Source of the DNA: Antedon mediterranea
Lineage: Eukaryota > Echinodermata > Crinoidea > Comatulida > Antedonidae
Assembly: GCF_964355755.1 (NCBI RefSeq)
Contig: NC_092678.1
Location: 9,704,922 to 9,768,921, forward strand
Reading direction: 5' to 3'
Length of the DNA: 64,000 bases
Both the position numbers and the translations under genes were made by a program. The first letter of the stretch is position 1; every line of letters starts with the position of its first letter. Below, piece by piece: positions 25,301-36,279 of this stretch. Below the pieces are notes generated by a model that worked only from the letters and a program-made list of their open reading frames with translations, was not told the DNA's origin and did no database searches.

Positions 25301-26639
25301 CCAAGCACTTTGCTGTTTTTATGTTACCAAGCTTTTTCGAAAATCACAAGATGGTCTAAAACGTCTCCAAATGCGATTTGAAGATATTCTGAGCACTTTG
25401 GTGTTTTAATGTTAAAAAGTTTTTTCGAAAATCACAAAATGGTCTAAAACGTCTCCAAATGCGATTTGAAGCTATTCTGTACACTTTGATGTTTTGTGTG
25501 AAAAAGTTTTGTCAAAATGCTCAAAATGATCTAAAACGTTTTTAAAACGATATTAAGCTATTTTGTGCTCTTTGATGTTTTTGTATAACCAAGTTTTTTC
25601 GAAAATCACAAAATGGTCTAAAACGTCTCCAAATGCGATTTGAAGCTTTTCCAAGCACTTTGCTGTTTTTATGTTAACAAGTTTTTTCGAAAATCACAAA
25701 ATGGTCTAAAACGTCTCCAAATGCGATTTGAAGATATTCTGAGCACTTTGGTGTTTTTATGTTAAAAAGTTTTTTCGAAAATCACAAAATGGTCTAAAAC
25801 GTCTCCAAATGCGATTTGAAGCTATTCCGTACACTTTGATGTTTTGTGTGAAAAAGTTTTGTCGAAATGCTCAAAATGGTCTAAAACGTTTTTAAAACGA
25901 TATTAAGCTATTTTGTGCTCTTTGATGTTTTTGTGTAACCAAGTTTCATCGAAATGAACAAAATGGTCTAAAACGTCTCCAAATGCGATTTGAAGCTTTT
26001 CCAAGCACTTTGCTGTTTTTATGTTAACAAGTTTTTTCGAAAATCACAAAATGGTCTAAAACGTCTCAAAATGCGATTTGAAGGTATTCTGAGCACTTTG
26101 GTGTTTTTGTGTGAAAAGTTTTAACGAAATGCTCAAAATGGTCTAAAACGGTTCTAATGTGATTTTAAGCACTTTGATGTTTTTGTATAACCAAGTTTCA
26201 TCGAAATGCACAAAATGGTCTAAAACGTCTCCAAATGCGATTTAAAGCTATTCTGACACTTTGATGTTTTGTGTGAAAAAGTTTTCTCGAAATGCTCAAA
26301 ATGGTCTAAAACGTTTTCCAATACCATATTAAGCTATTTTGTGCAATTTGATGTTTTTGTGTAACCAAGTTTTTTGAAATGCGATTTGAAGATATTCTGA
26401 GCACTTTGGTGGTTTTATGTTCAAAAGTTTTTTCGAAAATCACAAAATGGTCTAAAACGTCTCCAAATGCGATTTGAAGATATTCTGAGCACTTTGGTGT
26501 TTTTATGTTAAAAAAGTTTTTTCGAAAATCACAAAATGGTCTAAAACGTCTCCAAATGCGATTTGAAGCTATTCTGTACACTTTGATGTTTTGTGTGAAA
26601 AAAGTTTTGTCGAAATCCTCAAAATGGTCTAAAACGTTT

Positions 26640-26642
26640 TTA
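26640..26642. repeat. Possible 3-bp target duplication (TTA), left
   Basis: The uninterrupted type f monomer reads CGTTTTTAAAACGAT. Here the left flank is CGTTTTTA and the right flank, from 27556, is TTAAAACGAT, so TTA occurs on both sides. Three bases in an AT-rich site could be chance microhomology. Confidence 0.35.
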
Positions 26643-26673
26643 GTCACGTGGAAGCGACTCTATAGTTCACTAT

Positions 26674-26685
26674 GTCGGTCGGTCG

Positions 26686-26716
<31 letters not shown>

Positions 26717-26764
26717 GGTCTGTATGTCGGTCTGTCTGTCGGTCTGTCTGTCTGTCTGTCGGTC
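26674..26764 (+). repeat. GTCY microsatellite, cassette 1
   Basis: Imperfect tetranucleotide tract of GTCT and GTCG units, with one GTAT interruption near 26722. It is flanked by conserved words shared with cassette 2. The + strand ORF running through it (Ser-Val-Cys-Leu repeats) is a by-product of the 4-bp repeat. Confidence 0.9.
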
Positions 26765-27330
26765 CGGTATCACTATGCGTTTTATCGCTTTATGACCTTA
26801 TCTTGATATCAGTTTAATCTAGCTAAGTCAATTTTTCACAGAATATTCCTTATGGCCAGCAATCGATGTGGTTATGTTTTCACGGTGCGCAATAAAAAAT
26901 TACGCGGTCTACGCACGATTTAACGAAATCACGTTTGTAATCATATCTTAACAACCATGAATCACAATTAAATAAAATTTGGTACTCATAAATTTCAGGG
27001 CATAAATCATCATATGGCAATACAATTAAGTGCGTAGCGCATGTAACGCATGCGTAAGCGCGCTTAAAATTTTCAAAATTTATTTTCGATGAAATAAGAG
27101 TACGTTTCAGGCAATTTTAAGCGTTTACAAAATTGCCATGAGTGCGCAGATTTTTGCGCGCGCACTGATTGCGCACTCTTCTTGCCCGATTTCTGTTTTC
27201 TTGACTTACTTTTAAACTCGAAATGACGTTATACGAGCACGTCAAAAGTGACAGGCTACGCAAGTGTAAATTAAAAAAATATAAATGTTTTTAAACAATT
27301 CAACATTTTTAAACATGTTCAGTAATTTCG

Positions 27331-27430
27331 NNNNNNNNNNNNNNNNNNNNNNNNNNNNNNNNNNNNNNNNNNNNNNNNNNNNNNNNNNNNNNNNNNNNNN
27401 NNNNNNNNNNNNNNNNNNNNNNNNNNNNNN
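27331..27430. other. Assembly gap of 100 N
   Basis: Exactly 100 N, the usual placeholder for a gap of unknown size. It lies directly before the second GTCY cassette, so the true length and structure of this insertion are unknown. Confidence 0.99.
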
Positions 27431-27448
27431 GTCAGTATAGTTCACTAT

Positions 27449-27509
27449 GTCGGTCGGTCCGTCTGTCTGTCGGTCTGTTTGTCTGTTGGTCTGTTTGTCT
27501 GTCGGTCCG
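27449..27509 (+). repeat. GTCY microsatellite, cassette 2
   Basis: Shorter, more interrupted version of the tract at 26674 (GTCC, GTTT and GTTG units mixed in). The flanking words are the same: TATAGTTCACTATGTCGG on the left (27436) and CGGTCCGGTATCACTATGC on the right (27503-27521). Confidence 0.85.
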
Positions 27510-27555
27510 GTATCACTATGCATTGTAGCACGCGACTTAATGGCTGTTGGCCTTG

Positions 27556-27558
27556 TTA
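27556..27558. repeat. Possible 3-bp target duplication (TTA), right
   Basis: Right partner of TTA at 26640-26642. The satellite resumes in phase with TTAAAACGATATTAAGC. Confidence 0.35.
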
Positions 27559-29540
27559 AAACGATATTAAGCTATTTTGTGCTCTTTGATGTTTTTGTGT
27601 AACCAAGTTTCATCGAAATGAACAAAATGGTCTAAAACGTCTCCAAATGCGATTTGAAGCTTTTCAAAGCACTTTGCTGTTTTTATGTTAACAAGTTTTT
27701 TCGAAAATCACAAAATGGTCTAAAACGTCTCAAAATGCGATTTGAAGGTATTCTGAGCACTTTGGTGTTTTTGTGTGAAAAGTTTTAACGAAATGCTCAA
27801 AATGGTCTAAAACGGTTTCTAATGTGATTTTAAGCACTTTGATGTTTTTGTATAACCAAGTTTCATCGAAATGCACAAAATGGTCTAAAACGTCTCCAAA
27901 TGCGATTTGAAGCTTTTCTAAGCACTTTGCTGTTTTTATGTTAACAAGTTTTTTCGAAAATCACAAAATGGTCTAAAACGTCTCCAAATGCGATTTGAAG
28001 ATATTCTGAGCACTTTGGTGTTTTTATGTTAAAAAGTTTTTTCGAAAATCACAAAATGGTCTAAAACGTCTCCAAATGCGATTTGAAGCTCTTCTGTACA
28101 CTTTGATGTTTTGTGTGAAAAAGTTTTGTCGAAATGCTCAAAATGGTCTAAAACCTTTTTAAATACGATATTAAGCTGTTTTGTGCACTTTGATGATTTG
28201 TGTGAAAAGTTTTAACGAAATGCTCAAAATGGTCAAAAACGGTTTCTAATGTGATTTTAAGCACTTTGATGTTTTTGTGTAACCAAGTTTTTTCGAAAAT
28301 CACAAAATGGTCTAAAACGTCTCCAAATGCGATTTGAAGCTTTTCTAAGCACTTTGGTGTTTTTATGTTAACAAGTTTTTTCGAAAATCACAAAATGGTC
28401 TAAAACGTCTCCAAATGCGATTTGAAGCTATTCTGTACACTTTGATGTTTTGTGTGAAAAAGTTTTGTCGAAATGCTCAAAATGGTCTAAAACGTTTTTA
28501 AAACGATATTAAGCTATTTTGTGCTCTTTGATGTTTTTATGTAACCAAGTTTCATCGAAATGAACAAAATGGTCTAAAACGTCTCCAAATGCGATTTGAA
28601 GCTTTTCCAAGCACTTTCCTGTTTTTATGTTAACAAGTTTTTTCGAAAATCACAAAATGGTCTAAAACGTCTCAAAATGCGATTTGAAGGTATTCTGAGC
28701 ACTTTGGTGTTTTTGTGTGAAAAGTTTTAACGAAATGCTCAAAATGGTATAAAACGGTTCTAATGTGATTTTAAGCACTTTGATGTTTTTGTATAACCAA
28801 GTTTCATCGAAATGCACAAAATGGTCTAAAACGTCTCCAAATGCGATTTGAAGCTTTTCTAAGCACTTTGGTGTTTTTATGTTAACAAGTTTTTTCGAAA
28901 ATCACAAAATGGTCTAAAACGTCTCCAAATGCGATTTGAAGATATTCTGAGCACTTTGGTGTTTTTATGTTAAAAAGTTTTTTCGAAAATCACAAAATGG
29001 TCTAAAACGTCTCCAAATGCGATTTGAAGCTATTCTGTACACTTTGATGTTTTGTGTGAAAAAAGTTTTGTCGAAATGCTCAAAATGGTCTAAAACGTTT
29101 TTAAAACGATATTAAGCTATTTTGTGCTCTTTGATGTTTTTGTGTAACCAATTTTCATCGAAATGAACAAAATGGTCTAAAACGTCTCCAAATGCGATTT
29201 GAAGCTTTTCCAAGCACTTTGCTGTTTTTATGTTAACAAGTTTTTTCGAAAATCACAAAATGGTCTAAAACGTCTCAAAATGCGATTTGAAGGTATTCTG
29301 AGCACTTTGGTGTTTTTGTGTGAAAAGTTTTAACGAAATGCTCAAAATGGTCTAAAACGGTTTCTAATGTGATTTTAAGCACTTTGATGTTTTTGTATAA
29401 CCAAGTTTCATCGAAATGCACAAAATGGTCTAAAACGTCTCCAAATGCGATTTGAAGCTTTTCTAAGCACTTTGCTGTTTTTATGTTAACAAGTTTTTTC
29501 GAAAATCACAAAATGGTCTAAAACGTCTCCAAATGCGATT

Positions 29541-31480
29541 TGAATATATTCTGTGCACTTTGGTGTTTTTATGTTAAAAAGTTTTTTCGAAAATCACAAA
29601 ATGGTCTAAAACGTTTCCAAATGCGATTTGAAGCTCTTCTGTACACTTTGATGTTTTGTGTGAAAAAGTTTTGTCGAAATGCTCAAAATGGTCTAAAACC
29701 TTTTTAAATACGATATTAAGCTGTTTTGTGCACTTTGATGATTTGTGTGAAAAGTTTTAACGAAATGTTCAAAATGGTCTAAAACGGTTTATAATGTGAT
29801 TTTAAGCACTTTGATGTTTTTGTATAACCAAGTTTCATCGAAATGCACAAAATGGTCTAAAACGTCTCCAAATGCGATTTGAAGCTTTTCTAAGCACTTT
29901 GCTGTTTTTATGTTAACAAGTTTTTTCGAAAATCACAAAATGGTCTAAAACGTCTCCAAATGCGATTTGAAGATATTCTGAGCACTTTGGTGTTTTTATA
30001 TTAAAAAGTTTTTTCGAAAATCACAAAATGGTCTAAAACGTCTCCAAATGCGATTTGAAGCTCTTCTGTACACTTTGATGTTTTGTGTGAACAAGTTTTG
30101 TCGAAATGCTCAAAATGGTCTAAAACGTTTTTAAATACGATATTAAGCTGTTTTGTGCACTTTGATGATTTGTGTGAAAAGTTTTAACGAAATGCTCAAA
30201 ATGGTCAAAAACGGTTTCTAATGTGATTTTAAGCACTTTGATGTTTTTGTGTAACCAAGTTTTTTCGAAAATCACAAAATGGTCTAAAACGTCTCCAAAT
30301 GCGATTTGAAGCTTTTCTAAGCACTTTGGTGTTTTTATGTTAACAAGTTTTTTCGAAAATCACAAAATGGTCTAAAACGTCTCCAAATGCGATTTGAAGA
30401 TATTCTGAGAACTTTGGTGTTTTTATGTTAAAAAGTTTTTTCGAAAATCACAAAATGGTCTAAAACGTCTCCAAATGCGATTTGAAGCTATTCTGTACAC
30501 TTTGATGTTTTATGTGAAAAAAGTTTTGTCGAAATGCTCAAAATGGTCTAAAACGTTTTTAAAACGATATTAAGCTATTTTGTGCTCTTTGATGTTTTTG
30601 TGTAACCAAGTTTCATCGAAATGAACAAAATGGTCTAAAACGTCTCCAAATGCTATTTGAAGCTTTTCCAAGCACTTTGCTGTTTTTATGTTAACAAGTT
30701 TTTTCGAAAATCACAAAATGGTCTAAAACGTCTCAAAATGCGATTTGAAGGTATTCTGAGCACTTTGGTGTTTTTGTGTGAAAAGTTTTAACGAAATGCT
30801 CAAAATGGTCTAAAACGGTTTCTAATGTGATTTTAAGCACTTTGATGTTTTTGTATAACCAAGTTTCATCGAAATGCACAAAATGGTCTAAAACGTCTCC
30901 AAATGCGATTTGAAGCTTTTCTAAGCACTTTGCTGTTTTTATGTTAACAAGTTTTTTCGAAAATCACAAAATGGTCTAAAACGTCTCCAAATGCGATTTG
31001 AAGATATTCTGAGCACTTTGGTGTTTTTATGTTAAAAAGTTTTTTCGAAAATTACAAAATGGTCTAAAATTTCTCCAAATGCGATTTGAAGCTCTTCTGT
31101 ACACTTTGATGTTTTGTGTGAAAAAGTTTTGTCGAAATGCTCAAAATGGTCTAAAACGTTTTTAAATACGATATTAAGCTGTCTTGTGCACTTTGATGAT
31201 TTGTGTGAAAAGTTTTAACGAAATGCTCAAAATGGTCAAAAACGGTTTCTAATGTGATTTTAAGCACTTTGATGTTTTTGTGTAACCAAGTTTTTTCGAA
31301 AATCACAAAATGGTCTAAAACGTCTCCAAATGCGATTTGAAGATATTCTGAGCACTTTGGTGTTTTTATGTTAAAAAAGTTTTTTCGAAAATCACAAAAT
31401 GGTCTAAAACGTCTCCAAATGCGATTTGAAGCTATTCTGTACACTTTGATGTTTTGTGTGAAAAAGTTTTTGTCAAAATG
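29541..31480 (+). repeat. Array B higher-order block, copy 1 (offset 2411)
   Basis: Rare variants recur exactly 2411 bp downstream in the same order: TGAATATATT at 29541, TTTTTATATTAA ending near 30003, CTGAGAACTTTGG at 30410, TGCTATTTGA at 30651, AAATTACAAAATGG at 31051 and GTCTTGTGC at 31181. The block therefore spans most of one higher-order unit of about 28 monomers. Limits are set by the markers and are approximate. Confidence 0.8.
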
Positions 31481-31951
31481 CTCAAAATGGTCTAAAACGT
31501 TTTTAAAACGATATTAAGCTATTTTGTGCTCTTTGATTTTTTTGTATAACCAAGTTTTTTCGAAAATCACAAAATGGTCTAAAACGTCTCCAAATGCGAT
31601 TTGAAGCTTTTCCAAGCACTTTGCTGTTTTTATGTTAACAATTTTTTTCGAAAATCACAAAATGGTCTAAAACGTCTCCAAATGCGATTTGAAGCTATTC
31701 TGTACACTTTGATATTTTGTGTGAAAAAGTTTTGTCGAAATGCTCAAAATGGTCTAAAACGTTTTTAAAACGATATTAAGCTATTTTGTGCTCTTTGATG
31801 TTTTTGTGTAACCAAGTTTCATCGAAATGAACAAAATGGTCTAAAACGTCTCCAAATGCTATTTGAAGCTTTTCCAAGCACTTTGCTGTTTTTATGTTAA
31901 CAAGTTTTTTCGAAAATCACAAAATGGTCTAAAACGTCTCCAAATGCGATT

Positions 31952-33890
31952 TGAATATATTCTGAGCACTTTGGTGTTTTTAAGTTAAAAAGTTTTTTCG
32001 AAAATCACAAAATGGTCTAAAACGTCTCCAAATGCGATTTGAAGCTCTTCTGTACACTTTGATGTTTTGTGTGAAAAAGTTTTGTCGAAATGCTCAAAAT
32101 GGTCTAAAACCTTTTTAAATACGATATTAAGCTGTTTTGTGCACTTTGATGATTTGTGTGAAAAGTTTTAACGAAATGTTCAAAATGGTCTAAAACGGTT
32201 TATAATGTGATTTTAAGCACTTTGATGTTTTTGTATAACCAAGTTTCATCGAAATGCACAAAATGGTCTAAAACGTCTCCAAATGCGATTTGAAGCTTTT
32301 CTAAGCACTTTGCTGTTTTTATGTTAACAAGTTTTTTCGAAAATCACAAAATGGTCTAAAACGTCTCCAAATGCGATTTGAAGATATTCTGAGCACTTTG
32401 GTGTTTTTATATTAAAAAGTTTTTTCGAAAATCACAAAATGGTCTAAAACGTCTCCAAATGCGATTTGAAGCTCTTCTGTACACTTTGATGTTTTGTGTG
32501 AACAAGTTTTGTCGAAATGCTCAAAATGGTCTAAAACGTTTTTAAATACGATATTAAGCTGTTTTGTGCACTTTGATGATTTGTGTGAAAAGTTTTAACG
32601 AAATGCTCAAAATGGTCAAAAACGGTTTCTAATGTGATTTTAAGCACTTTGATGTTTTTGTGTAACCAAGTTTTTTCGAAAATCACAAAATGGTCTAAAA
32701 CGTCTCCAAATGCGATTTGAAGCTTTTCTAAGCACTTTGGTGTTTTTATGTTAACAAGTTTTTTCGAAAATCACAAAATGGTCTAAAACGTCTCCAAATG
32801 CGATTTGAAGATATTCTGAGAACTTTGGTGTTTTTATGTTAAAAAGTTTTTTCGAAAATCACAAAATGGTCTAAAACGTCTCCAAATGCGATTTGAAGCT
32901 ATTCTGTACACTTTGATGTTTTATGTGAAAAAAGTTTTGTCGAAATGCTCAAAATGGTCTAAAACGTTTTTAAAACGATATTAAGCTATTTTGTGCTCTT
33001 TGATGTTTTTGTGTAACCAAGTTTCATCGAAATGAACAAAATGGTCTAAAACGTCTCCAAATGCTATTTGAAGCTTTTCCAAGCACTTTGCTGTTTTTAT
33101 GTTAACAAGTTTTTTCGAAAATCACAAAATGGTCTAAAACGTCTCAAAATGCGATTTGAAGGTATTCTGAGCACTTTGGTGTTTTTGTGTGAAAAGTTTT
33201 AACGAAATGCTCAAAATGGTCTAAAACGGTTTCTAATGTGATTTTAAGCACTTTGATGTTTTTGTATAACCAAGTTTCATCGAAATGCACAAAATGGTCT
33301 AAAACGTCTCCAAATGCGATTTGAAGCTTTTCTAAGCACTTTGCTGTTTTTATGTTAACAAGTTTTTTCGAAAATCACAAAATGGTCTAAAACGTCTCCA
33401 AATGCGATTTGAAGATATTCTGAGCACTTTGGTGTTTTTATGTTAAAAAGTTTTTTCGAAAATTACAAAATGGTCTAAAACGTCTCCAAATGCGATTTGA
33501 AGCTCTTCTGTACACTTTGATGTTTTGTGTGAAAAAGTTTTGTCGAAATGCTCAAAATGGTCTAAAACGTTTTTAAATACGATATTAAGTTGTCTTGTGC
33601 ACTTTGATGATTTGTGTGAAAAGTTTTAACGAAATGCTCAAAATGGTCAAAAACGGTTTCTAATGTGATTTTAAGCACTTTGATGTTTTTGTGTAACCAA
33701 GTTTTTTCGAAAATCACAAAATGGTCTAAAACGTCTCCAAATGCGATTTGAAGATATTCTGAGCACTTTGGTGTTTTTATGTTAAAAAGTTTTTTCGAAA
33801 ATCACAAAATGGTCTAAAACGTCTCCAAATGCGATTTGAAGCTATTCTGTACACTTTGATGTTTTGTGTGAAAAAAGTTTTGTCGAAATG
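31952..33890 (+). repeat. Array B higher-order block, copy 2 (offset 2411)
   Basis: Second copy of the block at 29541-31480. Markers lie at 31952, 32411, 32821, 33062, 33462 and 33592, all 2411 bp from their partners. Part of it appears again at about 41.3-43.2 kb, with an offset near 9335 (for example CTGAGAACTTTGG near 42156 and the ATTACAAAAT word at 42797). Confidence 0.8.
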
Positions 33891-34438
33891 CTCAAAATGG
33901 TCTAAAACGTTTTTAAAACGATATTAAGCTATTTTATGCTCTTTGATGTTTTTGTGTAACCAAGTTTCATCGAAATGAACAAAATGGTCTAAAACGTCTC
34001 CAAATGCGATTTGAAGCTTTTCCAAGCACTTTGCTGTTTTTATGTTAACAGGTTTTTTCGAAAATCACAAAATGGTCTAAAACGTCTCAAAATGCGATTT
34101 GAAGGTATTCTGAGCACTTTGGTGTTTTTGTGTGAAAAGTTTTAACGAAATGCTCAAAATGGTCTAAAACGGTTTCTAATGTGATTTGAAGCACTTTGAT
34201 GTTTTTGTATAACCAAGTTTCATCGAAATGCACAAAATGGTCTAAAACGTCTCCAAATGCGATTTGAAGCTTTTCTAAGCACTTTGCTGTTTTTATGTTA
34301 ACAAGTTTTTTCGAAAATCACAAAATGGTCTAAAACGTCTCCAAATGCGATTTGAAGGTCTTCTGTACACTTTGATGTTTTGTGTGAAAAAGTTTTGTCA
34401 AAATGCTCAAAATGGTCTAAAACGTTTTTAAAACGATA

Positions 34439-34442
34439 TTAA
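34439..34442. repeat. Target site duplication TTAA, left
   Basis: The empty type f monomer reads CGATATTAAGCTA with one TTAA. The insertion doubles it: TTAA at 34439-34442 and again at 36912-36915. Many uninterrupted sister monomers in the same array serve as empty-site controls. Confidence 0.9.
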
Positions 34443-34540
34443 AGATGTATTGTCCCCCAAAAAATGAAAAATAAAGATGAAAAAAATCAAATTTTAAATA
34501 GACCGTTTTGTAGTTAACATAAAGTTATTCACTTCCACCG
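34443..34540 (+). repeat. Left terminal inverted repeat
   Basis: The outer 16 bp (AGATGTATTGTCCCCC) are nearly perfect. Further in, AATAGACCGTTTTG and CATAAAGTTATTCACTT correspond to AATAGGCCATTTTA and CATAAAAGTTATTCACTT at the other end. The middle is A-rich and poorly conserved. Confidence 0.8.
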
Positions 34541-34708
34541 AAAAAAAATCCGAAAAAAATATTGATTTCGCTTATAAAAAAATCAAAATAAATTTACCAT
34601 TTTTTCGAACTCATCGGCTCAGAAATTAGGCCGCTAACTCATACATATGCATGATATGTTAATGAGCATCCACACAGCAGAGATCTGATCTAACAATGGA
34701 CGATGCAC

Positions 34709-34723
34709 GTTGTATGGTACAAC
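34709..34723 (+). other. Small hairpin GTTGTA-TGG-TACAAC
   Basis: Perfect 6-bp inverted repeat with a 3-base loop, inside the region upstream of the candidate exon 1 ATG. It may be chance. Confidence 0.3.
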
Positions 34724-34763
34724 AACACCACCAGAGATCGACGCGACTGTGGGTTTCCCTGGG

Positions 34764-35529
34764 ATGGCTGATCGTATAAATATGTTAAAAGCTGAGCTGT
34801 TAATTTGTCGGTATGTAGGCCTAGACGGTTATTTTAAATATAATAATATATATAACGGAATAATAACAGGAAGGTAAATTAATTAACTTAGCCTGGGATT
34901 TTTTCAGTTCAGGGCTAGGCCTAGAATAATTAATAAATGCTGCTGCATATTACTAGGCTAGTAGCAAGCAGACTGTGACAATCGGGTCCCTGCAGAAGAT
35001 GCCCAGCTAGGCCCTATACATTGTACTCTTCATAGACTGGCCTAGGCTATATGCCATCAATCTTAGCTACATTCCGAAAATACAGCCAGCTTGCTGTACC
35101 ATATATATTTACAGTTGAAGCTTGTTTAACTAATGTTTATGATAAAAATAAAACAAACATTTTTCAGGGAAAATGGTTGCAATACAAGCCTGAAATTGAG
35201 AACCTTCCAGCAGCACTGTACAAGTAGACACAGGGGAAAAGCCAGCTTAGCCATTTTACAACACAAACAAATGTTCTCTGTGTACTGTAGTAAGTCAAAT
35301 ATTTATTTTCTATTTTTATAAGTTATAACATTATAAGTAATGTGTTTTAATTACCATAGAAAGGTAGTATACTTATTTGACTATGTCAAAGTAAGCAATT
35401 TCACTAGCCCAATTTTGCACTAAATATGCATGATATATTTTTTCCATATTTTCATACTTTGCTTTTACTTTTTTTAAAGACGTTGAGCTGATGAAGACTG
35501 GAACAGAGGTCACCCAAAGACAACAATGA
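34764..35529 (+). CDS. Candidate three-exon gene, 72-residue C2H2-like protein, hypothetical
   Basis: Proposed coding exons are 34764-34810, 35168-35289 and 35480-35529. The donors are GTATGT at 34811 and GTAAGT at 35290; the acceptors are TTTTTCAG ending at 35167 and TTTTTTTAAAG ending at 35479. Joined, the lengths 47+122+50 give 219 nt, an ATG start, TGA stop and no internal stop, although the reading frame crosses two exon joins in split codons. The protein has C15-x4-C20-x11-H32-x4-H37 with F29 between the pairs, similar to a C2H2 zinc finger but one residue shorter than the usual x12. An out-of-frame ATG lies upstream at 34695. AATAAA follows the stop by about 155 bp. The gene lies inside the transposon, so it may be a captured host gene fragment or a noncoding transcript. 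The family is not recognised. Confidence 0.3.
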
Positions 35530-35684
35530 TAGACTCGGTATTGGAATATGATTGGATATTGCAGGAAAAATATTTCTGACTCTCCTGCTGCATTCGGCCA
35601 ATATGTTCTTGTCCAGCTTGTAAAATATTGTATGATTTTTTTTGTATTATATGTACAGTATATTATTTTGTAAACAAAACATTC

Positions 35685-35690
35685 AATAAA
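35685..35690 (+). promoter_or_regulatory. Polyadenylation signal AATAAA for the candidate gene
   Basis: AATAAATAAA lies about 155 bp after the TGA of the candidate three-exon gene and is followed by an A-run. The position suits a short 3' UTR. AT-rich DNA can produce this word by chance. Confidence 0.35.
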
Positions 35691-35788
35691 TAAAAAAAAC
35701 TACTACAACAGTACACAGGATAAATTCTTCAAATTTACTTACACTTCATAATTTTACTGTAAATATTACAGTGCAAAAGGAGTTAATA

Positions 35789-35824
35789 AAATATATATAT
35801 ACAGTATATATATATACAGTATAT
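35789..35824. repeat. TA microsatellite with CAG interruptions
   Basis: Two runs of alternating TA separated by ACAGTATA, ending in a further ACAGTATAT. It is a simple repeat inside the transposon. Confidence 0.85.
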
Positions 35825-35829
35825 CTTAT

Positions 35830-36250
35830 TGAATTCCTGTATTGTTTTTTGTGTCAATTTGTCTACTAATTATCAATGTGTTGATTGTGGCAGTAATTAC
35901 GACAGCTATAGTCTTCTAAGATCGCTCACATCCATTACAAAGTGTCATTTTAATTGAAAGAAATGTTTCAATAAATTGTGAATGTTGCCACTGTACGATA
36001 CATTTTATGTTTCTCACTACTTGCTCTTAATATTGTTCAATCAATCAACCTAAAAAAAAAAAGAAATTTGTGTCAAAATATCTGCATTTTGCGGAATGTT
36101 AATTTGAACCTATTGCATTTGATACAGAAAATATTTTTAAAATATTGCATCAGTAAAACATCCAAAACAATATTTAGATTTTCTTTTTTTTTAAATTTTC
36201 ACTGCCGAATAGATAGTTGAAATCTTTAAAAATTAAACCAATTCATCATG
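35830..36250. other. AT-rich interior of the transposon with no supported feature
   Basis: The stretch has no recognisable gene, RNA or repeat. An 80-codon frame (35978-36220) starts ATGAATGTTGCC or with the overlapping TGAATG context, has an N-terminal hydrophobic run and ends in Lys, Asn and Phe-rich sequence, which is typical of chance AT-rich translation. I do not call it a gene. Confidence 0.5.
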
Positions 36251-36279
36251 ATTAAAACAAAAATACATCCCTTCTGGTG

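Larger units (their letters stand above)
26643..27555. mobile_element. Insertion in array B with GTCY microsatellite cassettes, unclassified
   Basis: Non-satellite DNA interrupts a type f monomer. It carries two similar cassettes: TATAGTTCACTATGTCGG, a GTCY tetranucleotide tract, then CGGTCCGGTATCACTATGC, at 26661-26778 and 27436-27521. Between them lie about 550 bp of unique-looking sequence with GCGC-rich words near 27155-27175, and a 100-N gap. No terminal inverted repeat is visible. GTCY tracts flanked by conserved sequence are known from Helentron-related non-autonomous elements (mini-me, DINE-1 and pearl types), which is a possible but unproven identity. The second cassette may be a genuine duplication or an artefact of gap closure. 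Confidence 0.6.
25281..34442 (+). repeat. Array B, left part: 78-88-bp satellite in higher-order units
   Basis: Tandem monomers start with AAAATGGTCTAAAAC and end at the next copy of that word. Main types by following sequence: (a) GTCTCCAAATGCGATTTGAAGC with TTTTATGTTAACAAG, 88 bp; (b) GAAGATATTCTGAGC, 88 bp; (c) AGCTCTTCTGTACAC or AGCTATTCTGTACAC, 87 bp; (d) AAATACGATATTAAGCTG, about 86 bp; (e) GGTTTCTAATGTGATTTT, 78 bp; (f) AAAACGATATTAAGCTA, 87 bp; (g) GTCTCAAAATGCGATTTG, 87 bp. The types follow each other in a recurring order and not at random. The stretch is interrupted by the insertion at 26643-27555. No similarity to array A is apparent. It holds no gene that I can support. Confidence 0.95.

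Noticed and set aside
26306-26647. 113-codon minus-strand ORF in array B
   Set aside because: It consists of several satellite monomers read in one frame. The same peptide pieces recur throughout the array, and there is no promoter or independent support.
26505-26795. 96-codon + strand ORF across the satellite and the GTCY tract
   Set aside because: It crosses the insertion border, and its C-terminal half is the tetranucleotide repeat translated as Ser-Val-Cys-Leu.
27242-27523. 93-codon minus-strand ORF across the N gap
   Set aside because: One third is undefined sequence and another part is the microsatellite, so no inference is possible.
35133-35321. Unspliced 62-codon ORF overlapping candidate exon 2
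   Set aside because: Its start lies in the presumed intron before the CAG acceptor and its end runs past the GTAAGT donor. The spliced reading explains the open stretch better, so it is covered by the candidate gene.
35978-36220. 80-codon + strand ORF in the transposon
   Set aside because: It is Lys, Asn and Phe-rich, as expected from AT-rich noncoding DNA, has no splice or polyadenylation context that fits, and shows no motif.
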